Shown: positions 26,887 through 35,251 of the stretch, in pieces
Numbering within the stretch: position 1 is the stretch's first letter
Layout: the number at the start of each line of letters is the position of its first letter
Assembly (NCBI RefSeq): GCF_002760655.1
Contig: NZ_PDOC01000018.1
Coordinates: 1-64,000 of the forward strand
DNA length: 64,000 bases
DNA from: Massilia eurypsychrophila
GTDB taxonomy: Bacteria; Pseudomonadota; Gammaproteobacteria; Burkholderiales; Burkholderiaceae_D
Direction of reading: 5' to 3'
Notes under the pieces: generated by a model
What the model was told of the DNA's origin: nothing
The model's input: only the letters and a program-made list of their open reading frames with translations
The model's database searches: none
Program-made: the position numbers and the translations under genes

Positions 26887-27162
26887 ATGTTTTTAGATCA
26901 CCCCACCATTACCGCGACCAACAGCCTGACCGAACCGGACCGCCTCGACCGGCTCAGCCGCGTGTATGGGTACGTGATGGCGCTGGCTGACGGCGGCGCC
27001 TGCGAGCGCTTCGTCGAGAAGGTCTCCCAGATTCACGACCACAAGGGCACGCTGATCGTGTTCTGGAGCGACGCCCCGAGCGACGCCGAAAAGGGGTATT
27101 TCGTTCACGCCTGGGCCAGCAAGATCGGCGACGGCAGCAGCAACGTCGAACACGAAGTCTGA
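26887..27162 (+). CDS. Unknown small protein (91 aa)
   Basis: Starts MFLDHPTITATNSLTEPDRL after CACGGAGACCCC. It has an alpha/beta pattern ending WASKIGDGSSNVEHEV. It lies 13 nt upstream of the GGDEF-type gene on the same strand, so the two are probably co-transcribed. No family recognised. Confidence 0.6.
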   Translation: MFLDHPTITATNSLTEPDRLDRLSRVYGYVMALADGGACERFVEKVSQIHDHKGTLIVFWSDAPSDAEKGYFVHAWASKIGDGSSNVEHEV

Positions 27163-27175
27163 GGCGAGCGCCCGG

Positions 27176-28339
27176 ATGGATATCACTACCATGGTGTTTG
27201 CGCTGGCGCTGGGTAACCTGTCGCTGTGCGCCGCGCTGTTCTTCTTCGAGTACGAGCGCAAAAAATCGCTGACCTTGTCGACCTGGTCGGTCGCCAAGCA
27301 GTGCCAGGCAGCGGCCTGGCTGCTGCTGTACTTCCGCGGCAGCGGCGTGGTGCCCGACCCGATCTCGATCCCGCTCGGCTATTCGATCCTGTTCGTCGGC
27401 GTGGCGCTCGAAGCGGGCGCGATGTGGGAAGCGGCCGAGCGCACGCGCTGGCGCCGGCCCACCCTGTGGCTGCTGATTTTGGCCATCGGCGTGTTCATCG
27501 CCTGCTACATCATCGACGAGACGGGCCTGCGCACGGTGGCCAGTTCGCTGATCCTCGGCGCCTTCTACCTGTCCGGCGCCGCCGCGCTGGCGCTGGGCTG
27601 GCGCGACGCGACGATGCTGCGCCGTTTCGTCGCCATCGCCACCGCGCTGCTGGCGCTGCTGGTGGCCGCGCGCGGCGTGATGGTGCTGACCATGCCGGGC
27701 GGCTGGGGCTGGATCAGCAACACCATCTTGCAGCTGTGGTCCTCGGCCGCCTTCTACCTGCTGATGCTGGGGAACGGCTTCGGCTACCTGCTGCTCACGC
27801 GCGAGCAGGTGCAGTCCGAGATCGAGCGCCTGGCGGTGGTCGACGCGCTCACCGACTGCCCCAACCGGCGCGGCTTCTTCATCGCGCTGGCGCCCTGGCT
27901 GTCGCTGGCGCGCCGGCCCGGCCTGCCGACCGCGCTGGTGCTGTTCGAGCTCGACCAGTTCAAGCGCGTCAACGACAGCTATGGCCATCCGGCCGGCGAC
28001 AACGTGCTGCGCGCCGTCGTCGAGGTATGCAAGCGCCACATGCGCGACAGCGACCAGCTCGGCCGCATGGTCGGCGTTGAGTTTGCCATCCTGCTGCCGC
28101 GCACCGCCTTGCCGGAAGCGGCGCTGGTGGCCGAGCGCATGCGCATCGCCATCGAGTCGAGCCCGGTCAAGGGCGAGCGCGCGATGATCGGCATGACCGC
28201 CAGCTTCGGCGTGACCACCATCCGCGCCGACGACACCACCGTCAGCCTGTTCAAGCGCGCCGACGACGCTCTGCAGGCGGCCAAGGCGGGCGGGCGCAAT
28301 CGCGTCGTCGAAGCGCACGCTGTCAGCGCGGCGCCTTAA
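27176..28339 (+). CDS. Membrane GGDEF-family protein with a degenerate active site (387 aa)
   Basis: Six or seven membrane helices (about residues 1-205) precede a C-terminal GGDEF fold (about 220-380). Fold signatures are VDALTDCPNRRGF, LDQFKRVNDSYGHPAGDNVL and the end segment RADDALQAAKAGGRN. The active-site motif reads VGVEF where GGDEF is expected, so the first Gly and the metal-binding Asp are lost. Synthase activity is therefore unlikely; it may bind GTP or act through interaction. It follows the 91-aa gene by 13 nt. Confidence 0.85.
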   Translation: MDITTMVFALALGNLSLCAALFFFEYERKKSLTLSTWSVAKQCQAAAWLLLYFRGSGVVPDPISIPLGYSILFVGVALEAGAMWEAAERTRWRRPTLWLLILAIGVFIACYIIDETGLRTVASSLILGAFYLSGAAALALGWRDATMLRRFVAIATALLALLVAARGVMVLTMPGGWGWISNTILQLWSSAAFYLLMLGNGFGYLLLTREQVQSEIERLAVVDALTDCPNRRGFFIALAPWLSLARRPGLPTALVLFELDQFKRVNDSYGHPAGDNVLRAVVEVCKRHMRDSDQLGRMVGVEFAILLPRTALPEAALVAERMRIAIESSPVKGERAMIGMTASFGVTTIRADDTTVSLFKRADDALQAAKAGGRNRVVEAHAVSAAP

Positions 28340-28420
28340 CCTGGCGGCCACAGGGCGCATGTCATTCGCGTGTAATACCGCGGCGCTATTGTGGTACGAT
28401 TTTTTCGGCGCTGGAGCGAC

Positions 28421-29899
28421 ATGACAATCAACGAGAAAGAAGCTATGTATGCTGCGGTAGACCTGGGATCGAACAGCTTTCGCCTGCACGTGGGCAAACA
28501 CGACGGCGAAGCGATCCGGGTCGTTAAAAGCATGCGCGAGCCGATCCGGCTCGCCGCCGGTCTCGACACCGCCGGCAACCTGACCGAGGCGGCGATGCAG
28601 TCGGCGCTGGCCTGCCTGCGCAGCTTTCGCGCCGCGCTGGCGCTGTACCGGCTCGACGCGGTGCGCGTGGTCGCCACCTCGGCCATGCGGGTCGCCCGCA
28701 ACGCCGACGCATTCCTTCCTGCTTGCGAGCAGGCGCTCGGCTACCCGATCGAGATCATCTCCGGCGAAGAAGAAGGCCGCCTGATCTACATGGGCGTGGC
28801 CAATGCGCTTGCCACCCCGGGCGAGCGGCGCCTGGTGCTCGACATCGGCGGCGGCTCGACCGAACTGATACTCGGGCGCGGCCTGGACATCGAGCGGGTC
28901 GAATCGTTCAGCGTCGGCACCGTCAAGCAAAGCCTGTCGTTCTTTGTCGGCGGGCGCATCGACGCCGGCTCGTTCGAAGCGGCCATTTTGTCGGCGCGCA
29001 GTCACTTCGAGGACGCCGCGCCGCCGTACCATCCGCAGCACTGGCGCACCGCCTACGGCTCGTCCGGCACGATCCGCGCGATCGGCGAAGTCGTCGAGCG
29101 CAACGGCTTTGGCGACGGCATCACGCCGGCCGCGCTCGACGCTGTCAAGCGCCGCTTCATTGAACTGGGCCACGTCAGCCGCATCGACATGCCGGGCCTG
29201 AAGGCCGACCGCGCCTCCACCGTCATCGGCGGCCTGGCGATCCTGATTGCGCTGCTGGCCGAACTGGGCATCGAGCGCCTGATGCCGGTCGAGGCGGGGC
29301 TGCGCATGGGCGTCATGTGGGACCTGTACGCGCGCTCGATGCAGCGCGACCGGCGCGAGGAATCGGTGCGCCTGCTGGGCGAGAAGTTCCACGTCGACCA
29401 GGCGCGCGCCAGCCGCGTCGCCAACGAATCGGCGGCGCTGTACGCCATGCTCAAGCCGGCCGGCGACGCCTACGCCAAGCTGCTGTACTGGAGCGCCCAG
29501 CTGCACGAGATAGGGATGGTGGTGTCGCACACCGGCTACCACAAGCATGCCGCCTACATGATCGAAAACGCCGACCTGCCCGGGTTTACGGCGCGCGAGC
29601 AGAAGGCGATGGCCAGGCTGATCCTCGGCCAGAAGGGCAACCTGCGCAAGATCGCCGATTCGCTGCCGGACGCCGACTTCGCCAAGGCGGTGCTGGCGCT
29701 GCGGCTGGCAATCCTGCTGATGCATGCCCGCATCGAGGCCGATTTCGGCGAACTCAAACTGCGCATGAAGAACCGCATCGAACTCGATATCAAGCGCGAG
29801 TGGGTAGCGCACCATCCGACCGTCTCCTACTGGATCGAAAAGGAGCAGGAGTGGTGGGACGAGGTGGGCGTCGACTTCAGCGTCAAAACGAGCGCCTGA
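28421..29899 (+). CDS. ppx: Exopolyphosphatase / Ppx-GppA family (492 aa)
   Basis: Ppx removes terminal phosphate from polyphosphate (and pppGpp in GppA). Signatures are AAVDLGSNSFRLHVG (phosphate loop 1), VVATSAMRVARNAD, IISGEEEGRLIYMG and LVLDIGGGSTELILG (phosphate loop 2). The C-terminal HD-type helical domain is present (SAQLHEIGMVVSHTGYHKH), giving the usual full length. GGAG lies before the ATG at 28421; MYAAVDLGS at 28445 is an alternative. No ppk is adjacent here. Confidence 0.93.
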   Translation: MTINEKEAMYAAVDLGSNSFRLHVGKHDGEAIRVVKSMREPIRLAAGLDTAGNLTEAAMQSALACLRSFRAALALYRLDAVRVVATSAMRVARNADAFLPACEQALGYPIEIISGEEEGRLIYMGVANALATPGERRLVLDIGGGSTELILGRGLDIERVESFSVGTVKQSLSFFVGGRIDAGSFEAAILSARSHFEDAAPPYHPQHWRTAYGSSGTIRAIGEVVERNGFGDGITPAALDAVKRRFIELGHVSRIDMPGLKADRASTVIGGLAILIALLAELGIERLMPVEAGLRMGVMWDLYARSMQRDRREESVRLLGEKFHVDQARASRVANESAALYAMLKPAGDAYAKLLYWSAQLHEIGMVVSHTGYHKHAAYMIENADLPGFTAREQKAMARLILGQKGNLRKIADSLPDADFAKAVLALRLAILLMHARIEADFGELKLRMKNRIELDIKREWVAHHPTVSYWIEKEQEWWDEVGVDFSVKTSA

Positions 29900-29958
29900 A
29901 CCGCACGGATGGTTTTAATGGTATATATTGTTTAACCTGTTAATTTTTGGAGTAATCG

Positions 29959-30525
29959 ATGCGCAAACCCGCAGCCGTGAAAACAACAAGCACAAGCAAG
30001 GCCGCACCGGCCAAACGGGCCGCGCCAGCGGCTGCGAAACCAGCAGTGAAGCCGGCCGCCAAGGCCGCTGTCAAGAAGCCGGACGTGAAGCCGGACGTGA
30101 AGCCGGCCGCCAAGCCCGCGGTCGAGGCGGCGGCGACGCCAGTGGCGAAAGCGGCGCCCAAACCGGCAGTCAAACCGGCGCTGAAGAAAGCTGCCGCGCC
30201 GGTTGCGGCGCGCAGCGCGCCGGCCAGCGCCGTCAAGCCGAAAGCGCCGCGCAAGGCGGCCGCCAAGGCGGCGGTGCCGGAAGAGCAGGTCAGGGAGAAA
30301 GCGCGCAAGTCACGCCTGGTGCGCGACAGCTTCACCATGCCGGAACACGAATACGAGGTGCTGGGCCAGGTGAAGAAGTCGTGCCTGAAGGCCGGTTTCG
30401 ATATCAAGAAGAGCGAGTTGCTGCGGATCGGCGTCGCGCTGATCAGCCAGCTCGACCTGGCGACGCTGCAGAACGTGCTGGCCAGCCTGCCGCAACTGAA
30501 AACCGGCCGCCCGCGCAAGACCTGA
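29959..30525 (+). CDS. Histone-H1-like Ala/Lys/Pro protein with conserved C-terminal domain (188 aa)
   Basis: Residues 1-100 are Ala/Lys/Pro repeats (AVKPAAKAAVKKPDVKPDVK) like the tails of bacterial H1-like nucleoid proteins. Residues 110-188 are a separate domain: KSRLVRDSFTMPEHEYEVLG, then KKSCLKAGFDIKKSELLRIG, which resembles a ribbon-helix-helix-type DNA-binding segment. The ribosome site is TTTTTGGAGTAATCG. It probably binds DNA or RNA through both parts, but no partner is known. An AT-rich promoter-like stretch precedes it (29910-29945). Confidence 0.75.
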   Translation: MRKPAAVKTTSTSKAAPAKRAAPAAAKPAVKPAAKAAVKKPDVKPDVKPAAKPAVEAAATPVAKAAPKPAVKPALKKAAAPVAARSAPASAVKPKAPRKAAAKAAVPEEQVREKARKSRLVRDSFTMPEHEYEVLGQVKKSCLKAGFDIKKSELLRIGVALISQLDLATLQNVLASLPQLKTGRPRKT

Positions 30526-30651
30526 GCGAGCCCGCCAGCAATCTCTAAAGCTTATGCGTGAGCTTGTGTGAGAATGTTGCAATAGTGCGTAGCGCAAATG
30601 ACAACGCCGCGCGGCTCTCGCCGGCGGCGCCAACAATTCAGCCAGCCACCA

Positions 30652-30939
30652 TCAATGCATGGATGCGCTTGCCAGTTCCTTCAGATCGCGGATGCTGAGC
30701 TCTGATTTTTCATGCATGCGCAGCAAGATTGTGGCGCCGACGGCCAGCTTGCGGTGTCGGATCTTGCTAACGATGGGTGGCTGCACTTCCAGCACCCGGC
30801 ATAGCTCCGCGTCATTCTTGAGGTTCATCTTCTCGATGAGCGTGTCGAGCAGCTTGTTCGGAACGAAGCTCGAGGGTTCGAGCGCCCGCGCGCGATTCAT
30901 GGCCTCGATCATCTCGAGTTTCTTTAGCCGTACGTTCAT
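30652..30939 (-). CDS. Small HTH DNA-binding protein (95 aa)
   Basis: The start at 30939 (MNVRLKKLEMIEAMNRARAL) has GGAGGA upstream with 5-nt spacing. The central part, LKNDAELCRVLEVQPPIVSK followed by IRHRKLAVG, reads as a Cro/XRE-like helix-turn-helix (NDAELCRVL-x-V-x(2)-P-x-V-S-K-I-R). The AT-rich 140-bp gap toward the ABC operon probably holds its promoter. Target unknown. Confidence 0.65.
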   Translation of the reverse strand: MNVRLKKLEMIEAMNRARALEPSSFVPNKLLDTLIEKMNLKNDAELCRVLEVQPPIVSKIRHRKLAVGATILLRMHEKSELSIRDLKELASASMH

Positions 30940-31099
30940 CTGGTCCTCCACGGAGGTTGGGTGCTGATCGATTGTGTCGCCATCTCGGCCCAATCTGTTA
31001 CTTTTAGTGACAATGTATGCAAATTGGGTTAGTTGAAATAATACTACGTTGACACCGTAATTGCGCCATCAACTGTAAATATTCCCACAATAAAGCTGT

Positions 31100-31756
31100 C
31101 TAGACGCCTTTTTGCGACAGTTTCAGTCCTGAGCGCGTCAACACATAGATTTTGTCGGCTTGGGCGGCGGCGGCGTGAGAATGTGTGACCATGATGGCAG
31201 AAGCACCACTGGCCTTGATTTCGGCGCGCAGCAGTTCGAGCACGCCGGCGGCGGTTTCGGGGTCGAGGTTGCCGGTCGGTTCATCGGCCAGTACCAGCGC
31301 AGGGCGGTGCACCAGGGCGCGCGCGATGGCGACGCGCTGCATTTCGCCGCCCGACAGCTGGCGCGGGAAGTCGTCGCCGCGCCCGGCCAGGCCGACCGCC
31401 GCCAGCATCTCGCCGGCGCGCGCCAGGCCCGCGCGATTGAGCAGCAGCGGCAGCGCCACGTTCTGCAGCAAGGTCAGGTGCGGCAGCACGTGGAACGCCT
31501 GGAAGATGAAGCCCATGCGGGTGCGCCGCAGGCCGGTGGCGGCGTCGTCGTCGAGCGCCGACATCGGCTGGCCGTCGACGATCACCTCGCCGCTGTCGGG
31601 CGCGTCGAGCCCGGCGACGAGGTTCAGCAAGGTCGATTTGCCGACCCCGGATTCGCCCATGATGGCGACGAATTCGCCGGCCGCGAACTGGTGCGACAGC
31701 GCATGCAGCACCGTGCGGCCGTTGTACGATTTGGTCAGGTTGCGCAGTTCGAGCAT
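31100..31756 (-). CDS. ABC transporter ATP-binding protein, last gene of the PhnD-type importer operon (218 aa)
   Basis: Walker A is [11 protein letters not shown], the signature [13 protein letters not shown], and Walker [13 protein letters not shown]. The TGNLD ending, the length and the [20 protein letters not shown] segment place it in the LolD/MacB/FtsE group, not the PhnC group. It starts 6 nt after the second permease gene, so it is in the importer operon, which already has a PhnC-type ATPase. Its real partner could be the second permease or an unrelated function. Confidence 0.88.
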   Translation of the reverse strand: MLELRNLTKSYNGRTVLHALSHQFAAGEFVAIMGESGVGKSTLLNLVAGLDAPDSGEVIVDGQPMSALDDDAATGLRRTRMGFIFQAFHVLPHLTLLQNVALPLLLNRAGLARAGEMLAAVGLAGRGDDFPRQLSGGEMQRVAIARALVHRPALVLADEPTGNLDPETAAGVLELLRAEIKASGASAIMVTHSHAAAAQADKIYVLTRSGLKLSQKGV

Positions 31757-31762
31757 GGTGTC

Positions 31763-32545
31763 CTATCGGGTTAGTGCGCGCCGCATGGCGAAGCTGATGG
31801 CGTCGACCATCGCCACCAGCAGCAGCATGCACAGCACGACGGTGGCGGCGTTCTGCATCTGGAACAGCGACAGGTGGTATTTCAGCATCTGGCCCAACCC
31901 GCCGGCGCCGACCACGCCCAGCACCGCCGCCGCGCGGATATTGTTCTCCCAGCGGTACAGCGTGTACGACATCATCTGCGGCAGCGTTTGCGGCAAGGTC
32001 GCGTAGAAGAACGCCGCCATCGGCGCCGCGCCGTTGGTGCGCAAGGTCTGTTCCGGCAGCGGTTCGGCGTTTTCCAGCGCGTCGGCGAACAGCCGTCCGA
32101 GCACGCCGCTGGTGTGCGCGGCCAGCGCCAGCGTGCCGGCGAACGGGCCCAGGCCGGCGGCCACCAGCAGCAGCGACGCCCATACCAGTTCGGGAATCGA
32201 GCGCAGCACGTTGAGCACGGCGCGCGTCAGCGCCCGCGGCGCGCGGCCGAAGCGGCCGGCCGCCGGCAGCGCCAGCGCCAGGCCGCCGAACACCGCCAGC
32301 AAGGTGCCCAGCGCCGACATCGACAGCGTCTCGGCGGTCGCGTTGAGGCACTTGAGCAGGAATTTCGTGCCCAGTTCGGGCGGCGCGAAACCTTGCAGGA
32401 ATTCGCTGGTGGTGGCGAGCGCCTCGGCGCTGAAAAACGCCGCCAGCTGCAGCGGCATCGAGGCGAAGCTGGCAACCACCAGCGCCACCAGGGCCAGCGC
32501 CAGCAGCCAGCCGGACTTCGAGCGCGGCGGCGCGACGGGCATCAT
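31763..32545 (-). CDS. PhnE-type ABC permease 2 (260 aa)
   Basis: Six membrane helices with the PhnE/PtxC permease core: [20 protein letters not shown], then [17 protein letters not shown], and the EAA-like loop [20 protein letters not shown] followed by [10 protein letters not shown]. Its ATGATG start overlaps the stop of permease 1 by 4 nt (translational coupling). The two permeases are homologous and probably form a heterodimeric channel. Confidence 0.88.
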   Translation of the reverse strand: MMPVAPPRSKSGWLLALALVALVVASFASMPLQLAAFFSAEALATTSEFLQGFAPPELGTKFLLKCLNATAETLSMSALGTLLAVFGGLALALPAAGRFGRAPRALTRAVLNVLRSIPELVWASLLLVAAGLGPFAGTLALAAHTSGVLGRLFADALENAEPLPEQTLRTNGAAPMAAFFYATLPQTLPQMMSYTLYRWENNIRAAAVLGVVGAGGLGQMLKYHLSLFQMQNAATVVLCMLLLVAMVDAISFAMRRALTR

Positions 32546-33372
32546 CCGAGCCTCCGGCGCAGCAGTTTCGACACCACGTCGGCCAGCGCCACCAGCACGA
32601 CGAACATGATCAGCATGGTCGACACCTCGCCGCCGGCCATCATGCGGGTCGACTCGTCCATGCGCTGGCCAAGCCCGCCGGCGCCGACAAAGCCCATCAC
32701 CGCCGAGCCGCGGATCGCGCACTCCCAGCGGTACACCGTGTACGACACCAGCTCCGAGGCCGATTCCGGCAGCGCGCCGTATAGCAGGGCGGGAAGGCGC
32801 CCGCTGCCGTTGGCCAGCAGGCTGTCGGTGGCGTGCGCGTCGGACGATTCGAGGATCTCGGCGTACACCTTGCCGAGCATGCCGCAGTAGGTGAGGGCGA
32901 TGGCCAGCACGCCGGCGGTGGGGCCGAGGCCGACCACGCGCACAAACAGCAGCGCCCATACCAGCTCGGGCACGCTGCGCAGCAGTACCAGGATCCAGCG
33001 CACGCTTTGCCTCAGCAGGCGCGCGGCAGGGCGCATGCGCCCGCTGCCCAGGCGCGAGATCGACAGTCGTTCGGTGACGATCAAGGTAGCGGGAATGGCG
33101 CCCAGCAGCGCGAGCGTGAGGCCGGCGGTGGCAATGGCCACCGTCTGCCACGTCTCGCGCAGCACCATCAGCAAAAAATCGGGCGAATGGGCCGGCGTGA
33201 GGAAGTCCGACAGGAAGCGGCCGGCCGCGCTCAGGCTCTGCATGTCGAACAGGATCCACGGCTTGAATTCGCTGAACACCAGCGCCGGCCACAGGATCGC
33301 CAGGCCGACGATGGTGGCGGTGACGCGCGTGCGCCAGGCCGGGTCGGCGGGAATGCGGGGCGTGCTCTTCAT
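32542..33372 (-). CDS. PhnE-type ABC permease 1 (276 aa)
   Basis: Same family as its neighbour: RSVPELVWALLFVRVVGLGP, ALTYCGMLGKVYAEILES, SYTVYRWECAIRGSAVMG and FVGAGGLGQ. It has six helices. It starts 3 nt after the PhnC-type ATPase stop. With permease 2 it would form the inner-membrane channel of a PhnD-dependent importer. Confidence 0.88.
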   Translation of the reverse strand: MKSTPRIPADPAWRTRVTATIVGLAILWPALVFSEFKPWILFDMQSLSAAGRFLSDFLTPAHSPDFLLMVLRETWQTVAIATAGLTLALLGAIPATLIVTERLSISRLGSGRMRPAARLLRQSVRWILVLLRSVPELVWALLFVRVVGLGPTAGVLAIALTYCGMLGKVYAEILESSDAHATDSLLANGSGRLPALLYGALPESASELVSYTVYRWECAIRGSAVMGFVGAGGLGQRMDESTRMMAGGEVSTMLIMFVVLVALADVVSKLLRRRLG

Positions 33373-33375
33373 GGG

Positions 33376-34191
33376 TTAGAAGCAGGCGCCGACGGCGAGC
33401 CGTTCCGGCGTTTCGTGCAGCACCGGCACGACCGGCGGTACCGATTCGTTCTGGTACAGCGCCTCGATCATGGCGTCGGTGACCTGCTCGCGCGGCAGGT
33501 CGAACACGATGCGCCCGGCGCGCAGGCCGACGATGCGGGCAAAGTTTGCCCGCGCGATGTCGACCTGGTGAAGACTGCAAATGAGGGTGGCGTTGCGGGT
33601 GGCAGCTTCCTGCTGCAAGGTCGACAAGGTCAGCTGCGACAGCGCCGGATCGAGCGCCGACAGCGGCTCGTCGACCAGGAACGCCTGCGCCGACGACAGC
33701 AGCAGGCGCGCCAGGCCGCAGCGCTGGCGCTCGCCGCCGGACAGCCGGTCGACCCGCGCATACAGCTTGTCGCCCAGGCCAAAGCGCAGCAGCGCGCCGT
33801 AGGCCGCCTCGGGATTGGCCGGTTTTACCAGCGACACCAGCGCCTGCCACAGCGTCCATTGCGGCAGGCGCGCCGCCAGCACCGCCGTCACCACGCGCTG
33901 GCGCGGCGGCAGCGGCGGCGTTTGCGGCGCCAGGCACTGGCGCGCGCGCAGCAGGTGGCGCTGCGCGTCCGGCAGCGCCCACGGATCCTGGCCGAAGGCG
34001 TGGAACACGCCGCCGGACGGGCGCTGCGTCAGCGCCAGCGTGGCCAGCAAGGTGGTCTTGCCGGCGCCCGACGGGCCGATGATGGCAAGCTGCTCGCCTT
34101 GTGCGACAACCAGGTCGATCTCGTGCAGTGCGGGCGCGCCGCCACCGGAAGCATGGTGGCGCACCGTCAGTTTGTCGAGCTGATACGTCAT
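33376..34191 (-). CDS. PhnC-type ABC importer ATPase (271 aa)
   Basis: Walker A GPSGAGKTTLLATL, signature LSGGERQRCGLARL, Walker B AFLVDEPLSALDP and the switch segment CSLHQVD match PhnC-like ATPases. It lies 8 nt downstream of the substrate-binding-protein gene. It energises uptake of the ligand bound by the neighbouring PhnD-type protein. Confidence 0.88.
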   Translation of the reverse strand: MTYQLDKLTVRHHASGGGAPALHEIDLVVAQGEQLAIIGPSGAGKTTLLATLALTQRPSGGVFHAFGQDPWALPDAQRHLLRARQCLAPQTPPLPPRQRVVTAVLAARLPQWTLWQALVSLVKPANPEAAYGALLRFGLGDKLYARVDRLSGGERQRCGLARLLLSSAQAFLVDEPLSALDPALSQLTLSTLQQEAATRNATLICSLHQVDIARANFARIVGLRAGRIVFDLPREQVTDAMIEALYQNESVPPVVPVLHETPERLAVGACF

Positions 34192-34199
34192 GGCAGTGC

Positions 34200-35096
34200 T
34201 TACTTGCCTTCTTTCAGCAGACCGGCGCTGGTTGCGGCCTTCTCGATGTCGGCGTAGTTGCCGACCTTGGTCGGGATGAACCTGGTGGCGCGCTGCAGGT
34301 CGAGAATTTCCTTGCCTTCAGGCGTGGACTTGTCCAGTGCCAGGAAGGCATCGGCGATCTTCTTCTTCAGCGCCGGGTTCATGTCCGAGCGCACGCTCCA
34401 GTTGTAGTCGAAGTAGCCAGGTGTGGTGTAGAACACGCGCACGACGGCCGGGTCGACCTTCTTTTCGGCGACCAGCTTTTCCCACACCGAGATATTCAGC
34501 GCGCCCGCATCGACCTTGCCGCCGGCGACCGCTGCCACCGTGGCATCGTGCGCGCCGGAGAAAGCGATGCGTTTCAGGTCGGTGTCCGGATCGACCTTGG
34601 CGCCCAGCAGGAACGAGCGCGGCATCAGGTGGCCCGACGTCGACGACTCGGAGCCGAACGACAGCGTCTTGCCCTTCAGGTCTTCCAGTTTGCTGATGTC
34701 CTTGTTGGTGGTGATGAACACCGAGCGGAATTTCTCGTCTTCGGCGCGCTGCACCAGTGGGGTGACCTGGCCTTTGCTGCGCACGTTGGCCTGCACGAAG
34801 GTGAAGCCGCCGAACCAGACCATGTCGATCTTCTTGTTGATCAGGCCCTCGACCGACGCGGCGTAGTCGGTGACGGGCGTGAATTCGACTTTCAGGCCGG
34901 TGGCTTTGGCGAGGTAATCGCCGAGCGGCTTGAATTTGCGCTGCAGTTCAGTTGGCGCTTCGTCCGGAATGGCCGACACGCGCAGCACGCCAGGCGTATT
35001 CTGGGCTGCAGCGGTGATGGCCGCAAACATCAGGCCAGCAGCGGCGGTGGCGCCAAGAATCGTTTTGAACATGCGAAGCGGTGAGAAGTGGCGCAT
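34200..35096 (-). CDS. Putative selenate/selenium-oxyanion ABC transporter substrate-binding protein (298 aa)
   Basis: A PhnD-like periplasmic protein with a signal peptide to about residue 31. Diagnostic segments are LRVSAIPDEAPTELQRKFKP, DYLAKATGLKVEFTPVTDYA, VWFGGFTFVQA, AFSGAHDATVAAVAGGKVDA and RFIPTKVGNYADIEKAA. These agree with my memory of the TIGR04553 'putative selenate ABC transporter' group, more than with phosphonate-binding PhnD. It heads a five-gene operon (gaps of 8, 3, -4 and 6 nt). It is divergent from egtD across 155 bp. Start chosen at 35096 (MRHFSPLRMFK, AAAGG upstream); 35108 and 35072 are alternatives. The ligand is inferred, not shown. Confidence 0.8.
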   Translation of the reverse strand: MRHFSPLRMFKTILGATAAAGLMFAAITAAAQNTPGVLRVSAIPDEAPTELQRKFKPLGDYLAKATGLKVEFTPVTDYAASVEGLINKKIDMVWFGGFTFVQANVRSKGQVTPLVQRAEDEKFRSVFITTNKDISKLEDLKGKTLSFGSESSTSGHLMPRSFLLGAKVDPDTDLKRIAFSGAHDATVAAVAGGKVDAGALNISVWEKLVAEKKVDPAVVRVFYTTPGYFDYNWSVRSDMNPALKKKIADAFLALDKSTPEGKEILDLQRATRFIPTKVGNYADIEKAATSAGLLKEGK

Positions 35097-35251
35097 ATGG
35101 CCTTTCATTGGGAAGTTGACAGGATTCGGGCGCCACGCTGAAGACTATGGTGGCGCTGAAAATTTGAATATTCAGATATCATAACAAAAACACAGCCATC
35201 CCATTCAGACAGCTCGATTACTGCGCCTTGCCCGCGCGCGAATGAAAAACC
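35097..35251. promoter_or_regulatory. Shared divergent promoter region, Se-importer operon / egtD
   Basis: 155 bp with an AT-rich centre containing the palindromes GAATATTC (35166-35173) and GATATC (35175-35180), unusual in this GC-rich window. It must carry both promoters, so joint control of the importer and egtD is possible. The factor is unknown. Confidence 0.5.

Noticed and set aside
26954-29815. 953-codon minus-strand open frame
   Set aside because: Runs opposite to the GGDEF-type and ppx genes and across their intergenic gap; no motif, no ribosome site.
31100-35096. Phosphonate or phosphite uptake operon
   Set aside because: No C-P lyase, phosphonatase or ptxD genes nearby; the binding-protein segments fit the putative selenate group better and the context is egtD. 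Kept only as an alternative.
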